A stretch of 64,000 nucleotides of DNA from JABMQF01 sp964563755 (GTDB lineage: Archaea > Nanobdellota > Nanobdellia > Woesearchaeales > UBA11576). Both the position numbers and the translations under genes were made by a program. The notes beneath the pieces are model-generated. The model worked only from the letters and a program-made list of their open reading frames with translations, searched no databases and was not told the origin of the DNA. Shown here piece after piece: positions 32,232-43,500 of the stretch (the stretch's first letter is position 1; each line of letters begins with the position of its first letter). The stretch covers positions 1 through 64,000 of the forward strand of contig CAZLYC010000001.1 in assembly GCA_964563755.1 (NCBI GenBank), given 5' to 3'.

Positions 32232-32303
32232 AGATTCAAAAATAAGGCGTTAGTATTTAAATTTTAGGGGTTGGCTCAAGAGCAGAAAAGCCAAGATAGT
32301 ATC

Positions 32304-32394
32304 ATTGCCACGCTCGCTCCAGAATGCGCCAATGACCGTTAAACCAAGTTCCCATTTTTCTGATGGGCTTATCGCCAGCTCGCTAGGTGGCAAT
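32304..32394. repeat. 91-base structured repeat element, copy 2
   Basis: ATTGCCAC (32304-32311) pairs with GTGGCAAT (32387-32394). Same length as copy 1 at 26529-26619. Conserved ends: CGCTCGC follows the left arm, AGG precedes and GACGC follows the right arm. The inside differs and here folds as CCCAT/ATGGG among others. It lies before the ABCE1 gene, as copy 1 lies before hjc, both on the same side of a plus-strand gene. Confidence 0.6.
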
Positions 32395-32444
32395 GACGCA
32401 TAAATACAGTAAAATTATTAAAAAAGCCCTAATTCAAACGTTTT

Positions 32445-34205
32445 ATGGCAAGGATAGCTATAGTCAAAAGGCAGGAATGCAACCCTACAGGTTGCGGCGG
32501 CTACTTGTGCGCAAAGGTCTGCCCGATAAACAGGAAAGGCGAGCAATGCATAAAGGAAGCTCTGATAGACCGCAAGGCAGAGATAGATGAAAAACTATGC
32601 ATAGGCTGCGGAATATGCCCAAACCGGTGCCCATTCGAAGCGATTGACATAATCAACCTGCCAGAAGAACTCAAGCAAGAACCAATACATAGATACGGCC
32701 AGAATGGATTTGCACTATACTCACTGCCAACACCTATTTTTGGAAAAGTCGTAGGAGTATTGGGAGTGAATGGCATAGGAAAATCAACAGCAATCAAGAT
32801 AATAGCCGGTGTCCTTAAGCCAAATCTTGGAAGGATAGGCGGAACTGACGCGAGCTACCAGGAACTACTTGAATTCTTCAAAGGGACTGAAGCACAGAAG
32901 TTCTTCGAGGACATGCGAGACGGAAAAGTGAAAGCAGCATACAAGCCTCAATCAGTGGATTTCATATCAAAACAATTCTCAGGAAAGGTACGAGAGCTAC
33001 TAAAGAAAATAGACCAAAAAGGAATATTCGACAAAATCGTCAAATCACTCGACCTGGAAAAGATACTTGATAATGACATAAAAAGCATATCCGGCGGAGA
33101 ACTGCAAAGAGTGGCAATAGCAGCGACAGTCATGAAAGACGCAAACCTTTACATCTTCGACGAACCGACATCATACCTGGACATCAAACAGAGGATAATA
33201 GTCAGCAAATTCATCAAAGAACTCGCAAATGAACAGACAGCAGTGCTTGTAATAGAGCACGACCTAATAATACTTGATTACATAACAGACTTGATACACA
33301 TAATGTACGGCAGAGAAGGGGGATTCGGAGTCGTAAGCCTGCCAAAGACCACAAGAATAGGCATAAACATATTCCTCGATGGCTATTTAAGAGAAGAGAA
33401 CGTGCGTTTCCGGGACTACGAGATAAAATTCGCTTCAAAACCACCAATACAGAAAGCAGGAAAAGACATACAATGCACATGGGAAGGAATATCAAAGCAG
33501 CTAGGCAAATTCTCGCTTGTCACAGAGCACGGAGAGGTGCACAAGAATGATGTCGTCGGAGTTCTTGGAGAGAACGGAACAGGAAAGACAAGCTTCGTCA
33601 AGATGCTCGCTGAAGAAATAAAGCCAGACAAAGGCAAGATAGAAGGAAAAGTCACAGTATCATACAAACCGCAATACCTTGAAGGAAGCGACGAACTCAC
33701 AATCACCGCACTCGGAGAAGGACTCGAAAAATATGAAGCACAGATAATGAGGCCACTCAACATAAAACCGCTTCTTATGAAAAAACTCAACGAACTCAGC
33801 GGAGGAGAGCTCCAAAGAGTCGCAATAGCATTATGCCTATCAAAAAAAGCAGACCTATACCTCATGGACGAACCATCAGCATACCTTGACGTAGAGCAGA
33901 GGATAAGAGTATCGAAGATAATCGCGGATGTTATGGAACTAAGAGGGACTTCAGCACTGATTGTCGACCACGACCTGCTTTTTATTGATTATTTATCTAA
34001 GAAAATCATGGTATTCGAGGGAGAACCTGCAGTGAAAGGAACAGTGACCGGGCCATTCGACATGCAGGAAGGCATGAACAGATTCCTGACCGGACTTGAC
34101 ATAACAATGAGACGCGATGAAGAATCACTCCGACCAAGAATAAACAAGCCAGGAAGCCAGAAAGACAGGCAACAGAAGAGCGAGAATAAGCTATATTATG
34201 TATGA
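32445..34205 (+). CDS. ribosome recycling ATPase ABCE1 (Rli1)
   Basis: A 586-residue protein that splits ribosomes after termination. The N-terminus holds two 4Fe-4S clusters (CNPTGCGGYLCAKVCP, then CIGCGICPNRCPF). Two ABC domains follow: Walker A GVNGIGKST and GENGTGKTS, signatures SGGELQRVAIAA and SGGELQRVAIAL, and D-loops DEPTSYLDI and DEPSAYLDV. Length is normal. It converges with the HIT gene with a 42-base gap containing an AGAATT/AATTCT hairpin. Confidence 0.96.
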   Translation: MARIAIVKRQECNPTGCGGYLCAKVCPINRKGEQCIKEALIDRKAEIDEKLCIGCGICPNRCPFEAIDIINLPEELKQEPIHRYGQNGFALYSLPTPIFGKVVGVLGVNGIGKSTAIKIIAGVLKPNLGRIGGTDASYQELLEFFKGTEAQKFFEDMRDGKVKAAYKPQSVDFISKQFSGKVRELLKKIDQKGIFDKIVKSLDLEKILDNDIKSISGGELQRVAIAATVMKDANLYIFDEPTSYLDIKQRIIVSKFIKELANEQTAVLVIEHDLIILDYITDLIHIMYGREGGFGVVSLPKTTRIGINIFLDGYLREENVRFRDYEIKFASKPPIQKAGKDIQCTWEGISKQLGKFSLVTEHGEVHKNDVVGVLGENGTGKTSFVKMLAEEIKPDKGKIEGKVTVSYKPQYLEGSDELTITALGEGLEKYEAQIMRPLNIKPLLMKKLNELSGGELQRVAIALCLSKKADLYLMDEPSAYLDVEQRIRVSKIIADVMELRGTSALIVDHDLLFIDYLSKKIMVFEGEPAVKGTVTGPFDMQEGMNRFLTGLDITMRRDEESLRPRINKPGSQKDRQQKSENKLYYV

Positions 34206-34247
34206 ATATGACTCGTTAGTGCGGTGGCGGTGCCTGTTTAGAATTAA

Positions 34248-34670
34248 TCAATTCTTGTGAAATAACAGGTCTTCTATCTTAAGTTTCTCTGCGTAAGTCA
34301 GGTCTTTAGGAATATATGTCTTGTTCCTTTCTTGCTCGTGAGTCGGCAGCGCTATAGGCTCGCCCCAATCATGATCTGTCTTCCACCTAGGATAGATGTG
34401 ACCGTGGACATGACGCGTCCAGTTGCAGTTTATCTGCCAGTTTATGATATCAGGATGCACAACCTGCTCGATTGCCTTGCCGACCTTAATCCAGGCATCC
34501 ATAATCGCTGATGCCTCCTCAGGAGATAGCTCTGTCAGATTCTCGGCATGACGCTTGAGCATCACTTTAACGTGACCTTTCACGTATGGGGAGCCCCAGA
34601 CAGCGACAGCATGAGAATTCTCATAAATCTTCTTGTAATGCTTCTCCCACTCGCAGAACTTGCATTTCAA
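34248..34670 (-). CDS. HIT-family nucleotide hydrolase/transferase 1
   Basis: A 140-residue HIT protein. It starts with a CKFC zinc-type knuckle, has GHVKVMLKRHAENLTELSPE, and the active-site motif HVHGHIYPR, where the middle His attacks the alpha phosphate of a nucleotide adduct. Substrates of archaeal HIT proteins are usually AMP-linked compounds such as Ap4A or adenosine monophosphoramidate. It follows a second HIT gene after one base. Confidence 0.88.
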   Translation of the reverse strand: MKCKFCEWEKHYKKIYENSHAVAVWGSPYVKGHVKVMLKRHAENLTELSPEEASAIMDAWIKVGKAIEQVVHPDIINWQINCNWTRHVHGHIYPRWKTDHDWGEPIALPTHEQERNKTYIPKDLTYAEKLKIEDLLFHKN

Positions 34671-34671
34671 A

Positions 34672-35193
34672 TTACCACAGCTCCTTTGTTATCTTCTTTA
34701 TCTCATTATTGAATACGGCAAGCTCTTTAGATGTAAGAGGCTTATCCTTGAATGGCTGGCCCTTAAGAGGAATCACCGGAGGATTGCCCCAGTCAGGGTC
34801 TTTCTTGAACCTAGGATAGATGTTCCAATGTATATGATGGTCCCAGTTGTCAAGATACTCTATATTGAAAAGGTCTGGCTTTATTGCCTTCCCAAGAGCC
34901 TTCATCATCAAGATAGTATCATTCATGAACGAATCTATTGTCTCGGTATGGAGTTTCAGAAGATCCTCTTCATGGGCCTTAGGCATCACAAGAAGATGCC
35001 CCTTATGATGCTGCCTGCCGAACATCACGACAATATGATGGTTCTCAAAAAGAATATCCTTATTCGCCTTGATCTTTACGCAGAACTTGCACTCAGGATG
35101 ACGATGAGGGTGCTGATGACTTTTCTTCAGGAACTTAAAACGCTCGCCTTTATTTTTGATTGCCAAAAAAATCACCTCAGATTCTCCTTCCAA
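34672..35193 (-). CDS. HIT-family protein 2, third active-site His replaced by Asn
   Basis: A 173-residue relative of the next gene, with CKFCVKIK, GHLLVMPKAHEEDLLKL and active-site motif HIHWNIYPR. The HxHxH third histidine is Asn, while the catalytic middle His is kept. A Lys/His-rich N-terminal extension of 30 residues precedes the fold. Its start overlaps the end of trmI by 17 bases. Two adjacent paralogues with different third residue suggest different nucleotide adducts. Confidence 0.85.
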   Translation of the reverse strand: MEGESEVIFLAIKNKGERFKFLKKSHQHPHRHPECKFCVKIKANKDILFENHHIVVMFGRQHHKGHLLVMPKAHEEDLLKLHTETIDSFMNDTILMMKALGKAIKPDLFNIEYLDNWDHHIHWNIYPRFKKDPDWGNPPVIPLKGQPFKDKPLTSKELAVFNNEIKKITKELW

Positions 35194-35953
35194 AAGAGAT
35201 GAAACCCGAATGGATTGTGGTCTTTGACTTCGGACGCACCTTTCGCTTCTCGACTTCCCACTCGCGCTCTATGACTTCAACAGTCTTAAGATGGATGAAC
35301 TCTTCTCTTGCAGACATAGCATTTACAAAGTCAGCAGTCTGAATGATTGTAGGAGAATATGAGACGATAAAACCGCCCTGCTTCAACGATTTTGAAGCAG
35401 TATCAAGAGCTTTCCATGGCTCAGGCACGTCAAGACACATCACATCAGCATTCTTGACATCAACTGGCTCGTAAAGGCTGCCCTTGTTGAAAGAAATATT
35501 CTTTATTCCTAAGTTTTCCGCGTTACTCTTCGATACAGCTATGTGTTCCTGCTCCACATCGAAAGAATGCACCTTCTTGCAGAGCCTCGCAAGCATCAAC
35601 GCAAGAGCGCCTGAACCAGTGCCTCCTTCTAACACGACGGAATCCGGTCCTATGCCTGTCTTAGCTATTATGAAACCAATATCCTTTAGGGGAATTATCT
35701 GAGGAAGACGCTTAATCCTCCTGTAAGAATCAATAAAATCAGCGTCGAATATCCTAAATTCCTTGTCCTGATTCGACTTGATAGACCCGGTCTTCTTAAG
35801 GTCTGCTTTCTTAAGCATACCATAAGGCGTCGAAAAATCCTTTGAACTGTCATCTATGTAGAAGTGCTTCTCCTTGACTATCGTGACCTCCTTGTCAAGA
35901 TCCTCAAAGTACTGCTTCTTCCCTTTCCTAACAGCTATCTTCGCCTTATTCAT
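35177..35953 (-). CDS. trmI: tRNA (adenine-N1)-methyltransferase TrmI
   Basis: A 258-residue class I methyltransferase forming m1A at position 57/58 of the T loop. It has the N-terminal beta-barrel and the Rossmann domain with motif I VLEGGTGSGALALMLARL, motif LDVPEPWKALDTASK and the tail region YSPTIIQTADFVNAMSAREE typical of TrmI. The start at 35953 (MNKAKIAVRK) is chosen over 35998, which overlaps the previous gene. The surface protein gene ends 11 bases upstream. Confidence 0.9.
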   Translation of the reverse strand: MNKAKIAVRKGKKQYFEDLDKEVTIVKEKHFYIDDSSKDFSTPYGMLKKADLKKTGSIKSNQDKEFRIFDADFIDSYRRIKRLPQIIPLKDIGFIIAKTGIGPDSVVLEGGTGSGALALMLARLCKKVHSFDVEQEHIAVSKSNAENLGIKNISFNKGSLYEPVDVKNADVMCLDVPEPWKALDTASKSLKQGGFIVSYSPTIIQTADFVNAMSAREEFIHLKTVEVIEREWEVEKRKVRPKSKTTIHSGFISFGRRI

Positions 35954-35963
35954 GGTAAAAGAA

Positions 35964-37547
35964 CTATTTTTTTGCCTTAATCTCACGGAAAATCTCATCC
36001 AAGAGTTCCGGAGGCCAGGCCTTATCCATCAAAGCCTTCCTTATCTGATTTTCTTTGAAACCCTTCGACATGACATGGAAAATATACTTCTCAAGCAAAA
36101 GCTTGCTTGTCTTCGTTATCACGACCGGCTTTTGTCTGGGCTTTGGCTTTTCTTTAACCTCTTCCTTCTTCTCTAAAACCGGCGCTACTGGCGTATTAAA
36201 AACCGGGACAGATTTGGAGGCTTCGGAAGAAGTTTCGGGTAAACCTAGCTCCAAACCTGTCCTAGTCACAGTAGGGGGTTTTTCCATATGATGCAGCCTA
36301 GACCTGTAAAGGGCTATGCTGCCCACAAGGAACATGACGAAAACTGACGCAAAGATTATTGTCCAGATATTTATCGGGGACTCTGGAAGCTGTATCTCTT
36401 CAGGCGGCGTTGCAGGCGCGACTATCGGTCCTGTCGTTGGAACTGTTGAACCAGGAGTCACTGCAGGCCTGACATTTGTCGGAGTTGTTACCGGCTGCTC
36501 TGTCCTAGGTGTGCGAGCTCTTGCAGGCAACAATGGGAAAGAGAATCCCTTCTTCTCAGCAAGCTTGAATGTCAGTATAGCAAAATTATTTGAGACATGC
36601 ATCTCTACAGTTATATCATCGCTGAACAATGATACAAGACCTATATCCTTAGGAGCGCCCATCAATACATCATAAGTAAGCCCAACTTTTGACTTGAGCT
36701 CGACCTCTCCTGCAGCCACATTAGAGACTGTGAAAGGATACTCTGAACCCTTGAACTGCACGATTATGCGGTCATTCTCATATACCTGAACAGAAACTCC
36801 GTCTGTTGTTGGAGAGACATAGATTGTCTTAGGAGCCATGCCTCCGCCGCCTCCACCACCGCCTCCACCACCGCCTGACAAGTACTGTGGACCAGATGGG
36901 CATGCAGCGCATACATCACCACAATCAGTGCCTGTCTCTTCATAGTTCTTGGCACCATCAGCGCAATGATCTTCTGTTAAGAAGAATGAACCGAAGCCAG
37001 TAATTGAGTTAGTCCTGTAAGTATTGCTGCCTTCTGTATTGAGAGTAAGAGGTGTTGAGCCACATGATGACGTATTTGTCTTGTTGTTGACAAAATCAAA
37101 ACCGCATTTGAACAGCGCAGGATGGGCTACGCCAGAGTAATCTACCAGAGCAGTGTATGAAGCAGACTGCAGCTGAGTTATATTCACTCCGTATGCTCGT
37201 ACAACTAGGTACCTGAAGTCATTGCCATTATTTCCTACGACTCCACTATAATCCTGAGCTCCAAGATTTGTATTCCTTCCTGAAATATTCAGTTCAGGGT
37301 AATCATAAGCATTAAGCGAAGACCACGAAAACTTGAATTTACTGTCCGAGCTACCGAAATCGACATTCCATGTAGTGTTAGGAAGAGTGACATTCACCTG
37401 AGCAAGGGCATCAGTCTGTCCTTGCGCCAGGATTTCCCCAGATGCTGTCTTGTACACATATGTCATGTTCTCAGCAGAAGCAAAAGATGCAAGAGCAACA
37501 GCTAAGACGAACAATACAAGGCATTTGCTTAACATATTCTGTCTCAT
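35964..37547 (-). CDS. membrane-anchored surface protein with poly-Gly tract
   Basis: A 527-residue exported protein. It has a signal peptide (LSKCLVLFVLAVALASFASA), an N-terminal beta domain with many N-x-S/T sites, four or more cysteines around residue 190-215 (SFFLTEDHCADGAKNYEETG), a run of 12 glycines near residue 225, a second beta domain, a Thr/Pro-rich stalk, one membrane helix (IIFASVFVMFLVGSIALY) and a cytosolic tail ending with a helical GF-x-I/W motif (SKGFKENQIRKALMDKAWPP). The tail motif resembles the start of the protein at 2946-3491. It begins 1 base after the giant gene stop. Confidence 0.75.
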   Translation of the reverse strand: MRQNMLSKCLVLFVLAVALASFASAENMTYVYKTASGEILAQGQTDALAQVNVTLPNTTWNVDFGSSDSKFKFSWSSLNAYDYPELNISGRNTNLGAQDYSGVVGNNGNDFRYLVVRAYGVNITQLQSASYTALVDYSGVAHPALFKCGFDFVNNKTNTSSCGSTPLTLNTEGSNTYRTNSITGFGSFFLTEDHCADGAKNYEETGTDCGDVCAACPSGPQYLSGGGGGGGGGGGGMAPKTIYVSPTTDGVSVQVYENDRIIVQFKGSEYPFTVSNVAAGEVELKSKVGLTYDVLMGAPKDIGLVSLFSDDITVEMHVSNNFAILTFKLAEKKGFSFPLLPARARTPRTEQPVTTPTNVRPAVTPGSTVPTTGPIVAPATPPEEIQLPESPINIWTIIFASVFVMFLVGSIALYRSRLHHMEKPPTVTRTGLELGLPETSSEASKSVPVFNTPVAPVLEKKEEVKEKPKPRQKPVVITKTSKLLLEKYIFHVMSKGFKENQIRKALMDKAWPPELLDEIFREIKAKK

Positions 37548-37548
37548 T

Positions 37549-40500
37549 TTATTCCATGTTCAATGTCTGGTTTATCGCTGGATATACTGTAAATACATTC
37601 GAAGCATGATAGTTAGTCAATATGTCCGCATTCGTGTTGTTCAGCAAAGTTATGAACACATCATACCTACCGAAATTGGTTGTCGATATGGCTGTCAGGT
37701 TCCTTGTAAAGCTGTTTGTGCTGTTTATCATGTCAGTGAAATCTGCAGTAGTGAAAGTATGCACGTCAGAACCTGAGTTATTGATTCTTAGGTCTAATGT
37801 ATCCCAAGGCGTGGAAGAGAATACCTCCAATGTCAGATTGACCTTGTTGCCATCGATAAGCACGCTAGGCACTGCTCTCACGTTCACTATCTGTATGCCT
37901 GAAGACTTTGCAGTAAAGACTATTGCTGTACTGTTTGCGTTAATAGTATCTGGAAGATCTGTGCACGAAACATTGACTCTATATGAGACATCATTGATAA
38001 GATTAGTAAGAATAACAGTATGTGTTGTGCCTGATGAGAATGTTGTAACGCCTACTGATGATACATTAGGCACGAAAGAGCACGTGGCAGATTCGTGCGT
38101 CGTCACATTGACAGAGCCATTGCCGCCTGATATTATCATGTAAGGTATTGTCGGATAGACAACAGTAATCTGCGGGCCAAGGTTATCTATAGTGAAGTTA
38201 CCCTCGTATACATGCTGAGACGTATCCATACCATCGCTGACATTAAGCCTCAGAGTTATGTTAACTTCTGAATCTATGAATAATATCGATGAGTTCCATG
38301 AATAAGAGGTATTCTGCTGCAAGGTTGCATAATCAACAAGCTGGTTCCATGTCGTCCCATCTGTCGAATAAGACAGATAATAAGTCAATGCCTGATTCTC
38401 ATTCGCCTTGTCAGATGCAGCAATCCATGAAACAGGGAAAGTCCCTTTCTTTCTCGCACCTATCGGTGGAGCTGTGAAGTTGCCGACAACAGGCGCGTCA
38501 TTGACACTCGCTATATCCACTGTCGCATTAAGCTTGGTCTGCACTGTCGTATCATTCACCTTGAATGTGATATTATACACACCAAACTGGTCGGCCTTAA
38601 GCGTGAAGTTGAACTTGCCTGCAGCAAGGTCGTATTGCGTAAGATTAAAGACGGCGATGTTATAGTCAGGCAGCGTCCAGGATAGAGTATCTCCATCCAC
38701 ATCAGTGGCTGACAAGCTGTATTCTATTGTCGTCAGGTTATCCTCTGAAGTGTAAACTGCAGGAACAGCAGAGATGACAGGGGCATCATTGACCGATATC
38801 ACAACAAGAGTGACTGCGTTAGAATGGTTCATCTTCCCATAACTATCAGTAGCGTTGAAATACACTGTAACGTTGCCGTTGAAATCGCCTGTAGCTGTGA
38901 TGTTTTGTATCTTTCCTGTCGTTGAATTCACATCTATTGCCACAGATGAGCTGTTATCTGTCGCGCTGAAAGTAAGATTATCAAGATAACCCCAGACAGA
39001 GTCCTCGTCATTCACATCACTGAAATAAGATGATATATTAGGCAATAATGCGCTTGAATTATAGCTATCTTCCTTGACATAAATCATAGGTATTGTACCT
39101 TCGAAATCAGGAGCATTCGATTCAACAAAAACGCTCAACAGAGTTGTCGTGTTGACCCTGTCAAGGCCGTCTCTTGCTGTAGATGTCCAGTAGAAAGAAC
39201 TGTTTATGTAAGATCTGATATCAATGGATGAAGATACATAACGACCTCCAGACAAGGTCATGTTCTCCTTGATGCTTGTGATATTTGACTTATTCCAGTT
39301 ATCATACGTCACATTAATTTCACGTATAGTTATATCTGTCCAGTTTATGGACAATACAATGTTCTGGCTAGCGAATATTGTTGTAGGAGACGCATTGTAC
39401 CAGAAAGGCGCATTGCGGTCTACATAGAATGTCCTGTTCTGGCTATTCGGACCATCAGGGTTAGTGCCATTGAACTGGGCCACATACTTCCCATCAGGCC
39501 AGGTGACAACAGATATAGGATCGGGATAGATATGAGTAGTCACGGACGTATTGACCTGCGAACGAGAAGACCTCGATGTAGTCGTTGGCAGAGGTCCAGA
39601 TATCCTGATATTTGACGTCAAGACATTGAATGCGGTGAATGTGGAGTTTACCGAGTTGATGAACGCAGTGACATCAGTTATTATCTCCTCACTGCCTGTT
39701 CCAAAAATAAACCAAGCAGTATCATTGTCCACAGTGAACATCGAAGATGCTGAATTAAGATTATACAGACTGTCTCTTGCATAAACCAATACTGTGAAGT
39801 TAGATACATTAACATCCTGGAAATCAAGAACGCTTGACGTCATCCAGACATTTCCTGACTGCACAAGAGTTCCAGAATACTTCCTGGTTCCATTAGAGTA
39901 AGATATAGAATAATTTGCGTATGTGACCGCAGAATAGCCTCTGTTGTCATCTATCTTCGCGTAAAGCCTGAACTGGCCTGCAACTATCGATTCATTGCCT
40001 GGAGAGACTATGCTGATTTCAGGCGGAGTATTATCTATTGTGAACGAAGCATAATCATTAGAGCCATAGTCAGCGAACACACATGAATTGTTCACGAAGC
40101 TGTTATCACACGCCTGCAATCTCCAGTAATATACGCCATCCTGTGATAAGCTTGAATTTATCCAAAATATGACATAAGGATAGAATGCATTGTACTCGAA
40201 CAGATACCTTCCGGGCATGTACTCGTTTCGGAATGCATAGAATACATCCTGTCCGTCATCAAATGCCAAGAGGTCATTGTGGATGTCAGGATCCATGCCC
40301 TGATGAATTCCAATAGTTGAGCTTGAAGGGCCAAGCAAGTCTACAACAGTTATGTTTCCTGAAGTATTTCTATACACAAGCAGACCATCACTCATAGTCC
40401 CCTGAGTCCCGGAGAAACTAGATACACTAGCTGAACCATTCCTCAAATCCCTGACATGTATTCCTGTAGAGTTCTCGTTTAGCAGGAAATAACCCCACAT

Positions 40501-43500
40501 CCTGCCTATGCCATCAAGACCTGTAGCGAACGCGCTTCGGTTAGATATGTCATAAATCCAGATCTGACTGTCTGAAGAGTTAGTCCAGACAACATCATTA
40601 CCATATATTGAGATGTTTATCGCATTAGACGCATTAAACAGTAATCTCTCTTCATCAAGATAAATATCAGAACTGTAATTCATGAATTCCTTCGAGTATA
40701 TCGCTGAAGATTTCCTGTAGACCACACGGTCGCTGAAGAAATCCATGCTGTACGGCTCTATACCTGATACCACCAGCTTTGTTATAGAGCTTGAAATGCT
40801 GTACATGTAAACATCGCTCGTCGCTCCATTATTACGCTCATAAGCGACAAATGAACGGTATATCTGAGGATTGAGCTCGTTTGAAGTCGAAGTCACTACC
40901 GCAGTCTCCAAGCCAGTCGCCTTATCATATACATATATGTCATTAGAGCCTGACCTAGTATCCTCGTAAACTATCTTTGTCTCAAAAACATCAGGATTCC
41001 TCTGCACACCTGGTATCTGGACCCCATCCGCATCCAATCTACTAACGCTTTCGAAAGATACCTGAATATTATTTGACCAATTGAAGCTTGTCTCATTATC
41101 AATCTGCAGCTCCAGATTGATAAAATCATCATCAATATCATCATAAGGACCTATCCAGCTAAAATTCACAAAGCCATTAAGCAAATCCCCATTCTCTGGC
41201 AAATTCAGCTCAAATTCCTGGTCAGGAACATTATTATTTATCACTACAGAATTTGAAACATTGCTCCAGATGCTCTCGTTGTCAGTAACATTTACCAGGC
41301 AGGTTATATTGTTCAGCCGGTAAGTATAATTCGCGGTCAATGTATCAGCAACATAATAGATATATTTTCCTGGCTCCTGCTCATAGCCCGTATTCGTCAA
41401 GCTGGTCGTAATCTTCTTTATGAGAACTGTGCCAGAATACCATGATATCGTCGCATTTGCCATGTTCTGCTCATCATCAGTATCATAGAAATCAGCACGG
41501 CAATACAGATTATCATCTGAATAAATATCTGAAGCATCCTCTGAGTCCAGGAAAGACACAAGGAATTTCGGTGGGTCAGGCCAGTCAACAGTGAACCATA
41601 TAAGAGCATTATTCGCATAGCTCTGCGTATTCCACCACTTATCCCTGCATGCGAGAGCCCAGCTGAAAGTCTCCTGCGTCGGGCTTCCGCCAGAATAATT
41701 CGTGAAATTGATGCAATTTATCTTTGTTATATTTGTCACAATATAATCAGTAAGTTCGTCAGAGAAACTAGTCTCATTGCTTAGGACATCACTTATTGTG
41801 CAGTTCGCGACAAGCATATCAGACCTTGCAGTCTCAGTATAATCAATGTCCTGGCTCATCAAGACACAATTCTCTATATCATGATAGCCATCCAGGTCAC
41901 CGTAAGCTGTTATGTTTATCTTTCCATCGCTATGCTCTGTCAGGTATGGTGAAGAGCTCTGATTATCCTCATTTATGGTGTATACGTATATCTGACCGGG
42001 CGGAGCGTTATCGACATACAGTATGCCATTGCTCCACGTCCTTCCACCGAAATTGTCCGCCTTGTCGAATGGAGTGACAACAAAATAATACTTGTAATTA
42101 TGCTCAAGGCTTATCGGAGTAAGAGTAATCTCAGTAGCTGTGGTGTTCCCTTCAAATATCCTCGCACCGCAGCTGAAAGTAGAAGTAGTCACGTTACAGT
42201 CATTCGGATTTGCCGTGTTATCAGCGTAAACTTCCCAAAGATAATGGTCGAAACCTGAACCAGTGTCAGTGCTTGCAGTCCACCAGGCATGCAGCTGCTT
42301 CCTGTCAAACGTATAGAAGCCATCATCATACACCGCAGTGATGTTTGTAGGCGCAACATAATCTATCTTCACATATTCCAATGTCTCATTCGGCATGAAG
42401 AACTGCTCAGCATTACCTGCATTATCCCACACATTAAGCCTGAAGACATAACAGAATCCTGAAGAGACGTTGAAATCTATCCACGTAGCGCCTGTCACAA
42501 GAGGCAGGAAAGAATCAAGGTCATAAATAGGCTGGCAAATTCCGTTAATCAATTCTGAACGACCATACTCCAAACTAGCATTCGAGATTCCACTCGTGTT
42601 TGGCCAGTCCTGACCTGTATTGTATTGTATCGTGACATAGTTAGTAGTCGTATAATTAGTGCTATTATAGAATATGAAACCGCCATAAGGTGGTCGAGTG
42701 TCTATCCTTACCTCTGGGGAAGAAACCCATGTGCTCCATGTGCCATTGTAATTTATTATTATATTACCATTCCTTGCCTTGACGTTGAAATAATACGTCC
42801 CATTCTCACTCAGGTTAAGGTCATCTCTCAACACGCTGTCGCTGCTTATTTCAGTCCTTGCAACAACACTCTCAAAACCCGGAGCAGGGTACTGTGAAGT
42901 ACCGATAGAATACATATAACCAATAATATCAGACTCATTATCCTCAAAATCCCAGCTTGCAGACAAGGAATTACGCGAATTGACCCAATGCTGAGTCGTA
43001 ACGCAATTACCTCCAACACAGACTGGCGGAGTCGGGTCTATGAAAAGCACTCCATCTGAAGTTCCGTACTTGCCGTACTCGCCTCTTGAATCGACAGCCC
43101 GGACAGTAAGATAATAAACCGTTCCTGTCTTCATCTTAAGAGTCGTAGCGTTAGTGGAAGTTGCATTATGGGTAAAGTTCACCCAATCCTGCTGGCAATT
43201 GCCAAGAGCAGTGCATGAAGACTGCCACGATTTTATCGAATCGTAACCTGATTCTGGATATGGCACTGTACCAAGAGCGAATTCATATCTGTCAAGCACA
43301 CCGCCATTAGTCGTCCAGTTGAAGTACAACCAAAGGTCGCTTGTTATGTCATCTCCATCATCAACAGAAATAATGTCTGCCTTAGATACATTGATCTTCA
43401 TAAGGTGCGTCGTGAAATTAGACCAGCCAGCCATGTCTGAAACAGTGAAATTGAATGTGTGGTTTCCGTTATATGTCAGGTTCGGCTGGAAAGTGCATTC

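Noticed and set aside
34236..34256. Terminator hairpin AGAATT/AATTCT between ABCE1 and HIT
   Set aside because: The stem is short, AT-rich and lacks a clear T run, and part lies in the HIT stop region, so it is not listed as a terminator.
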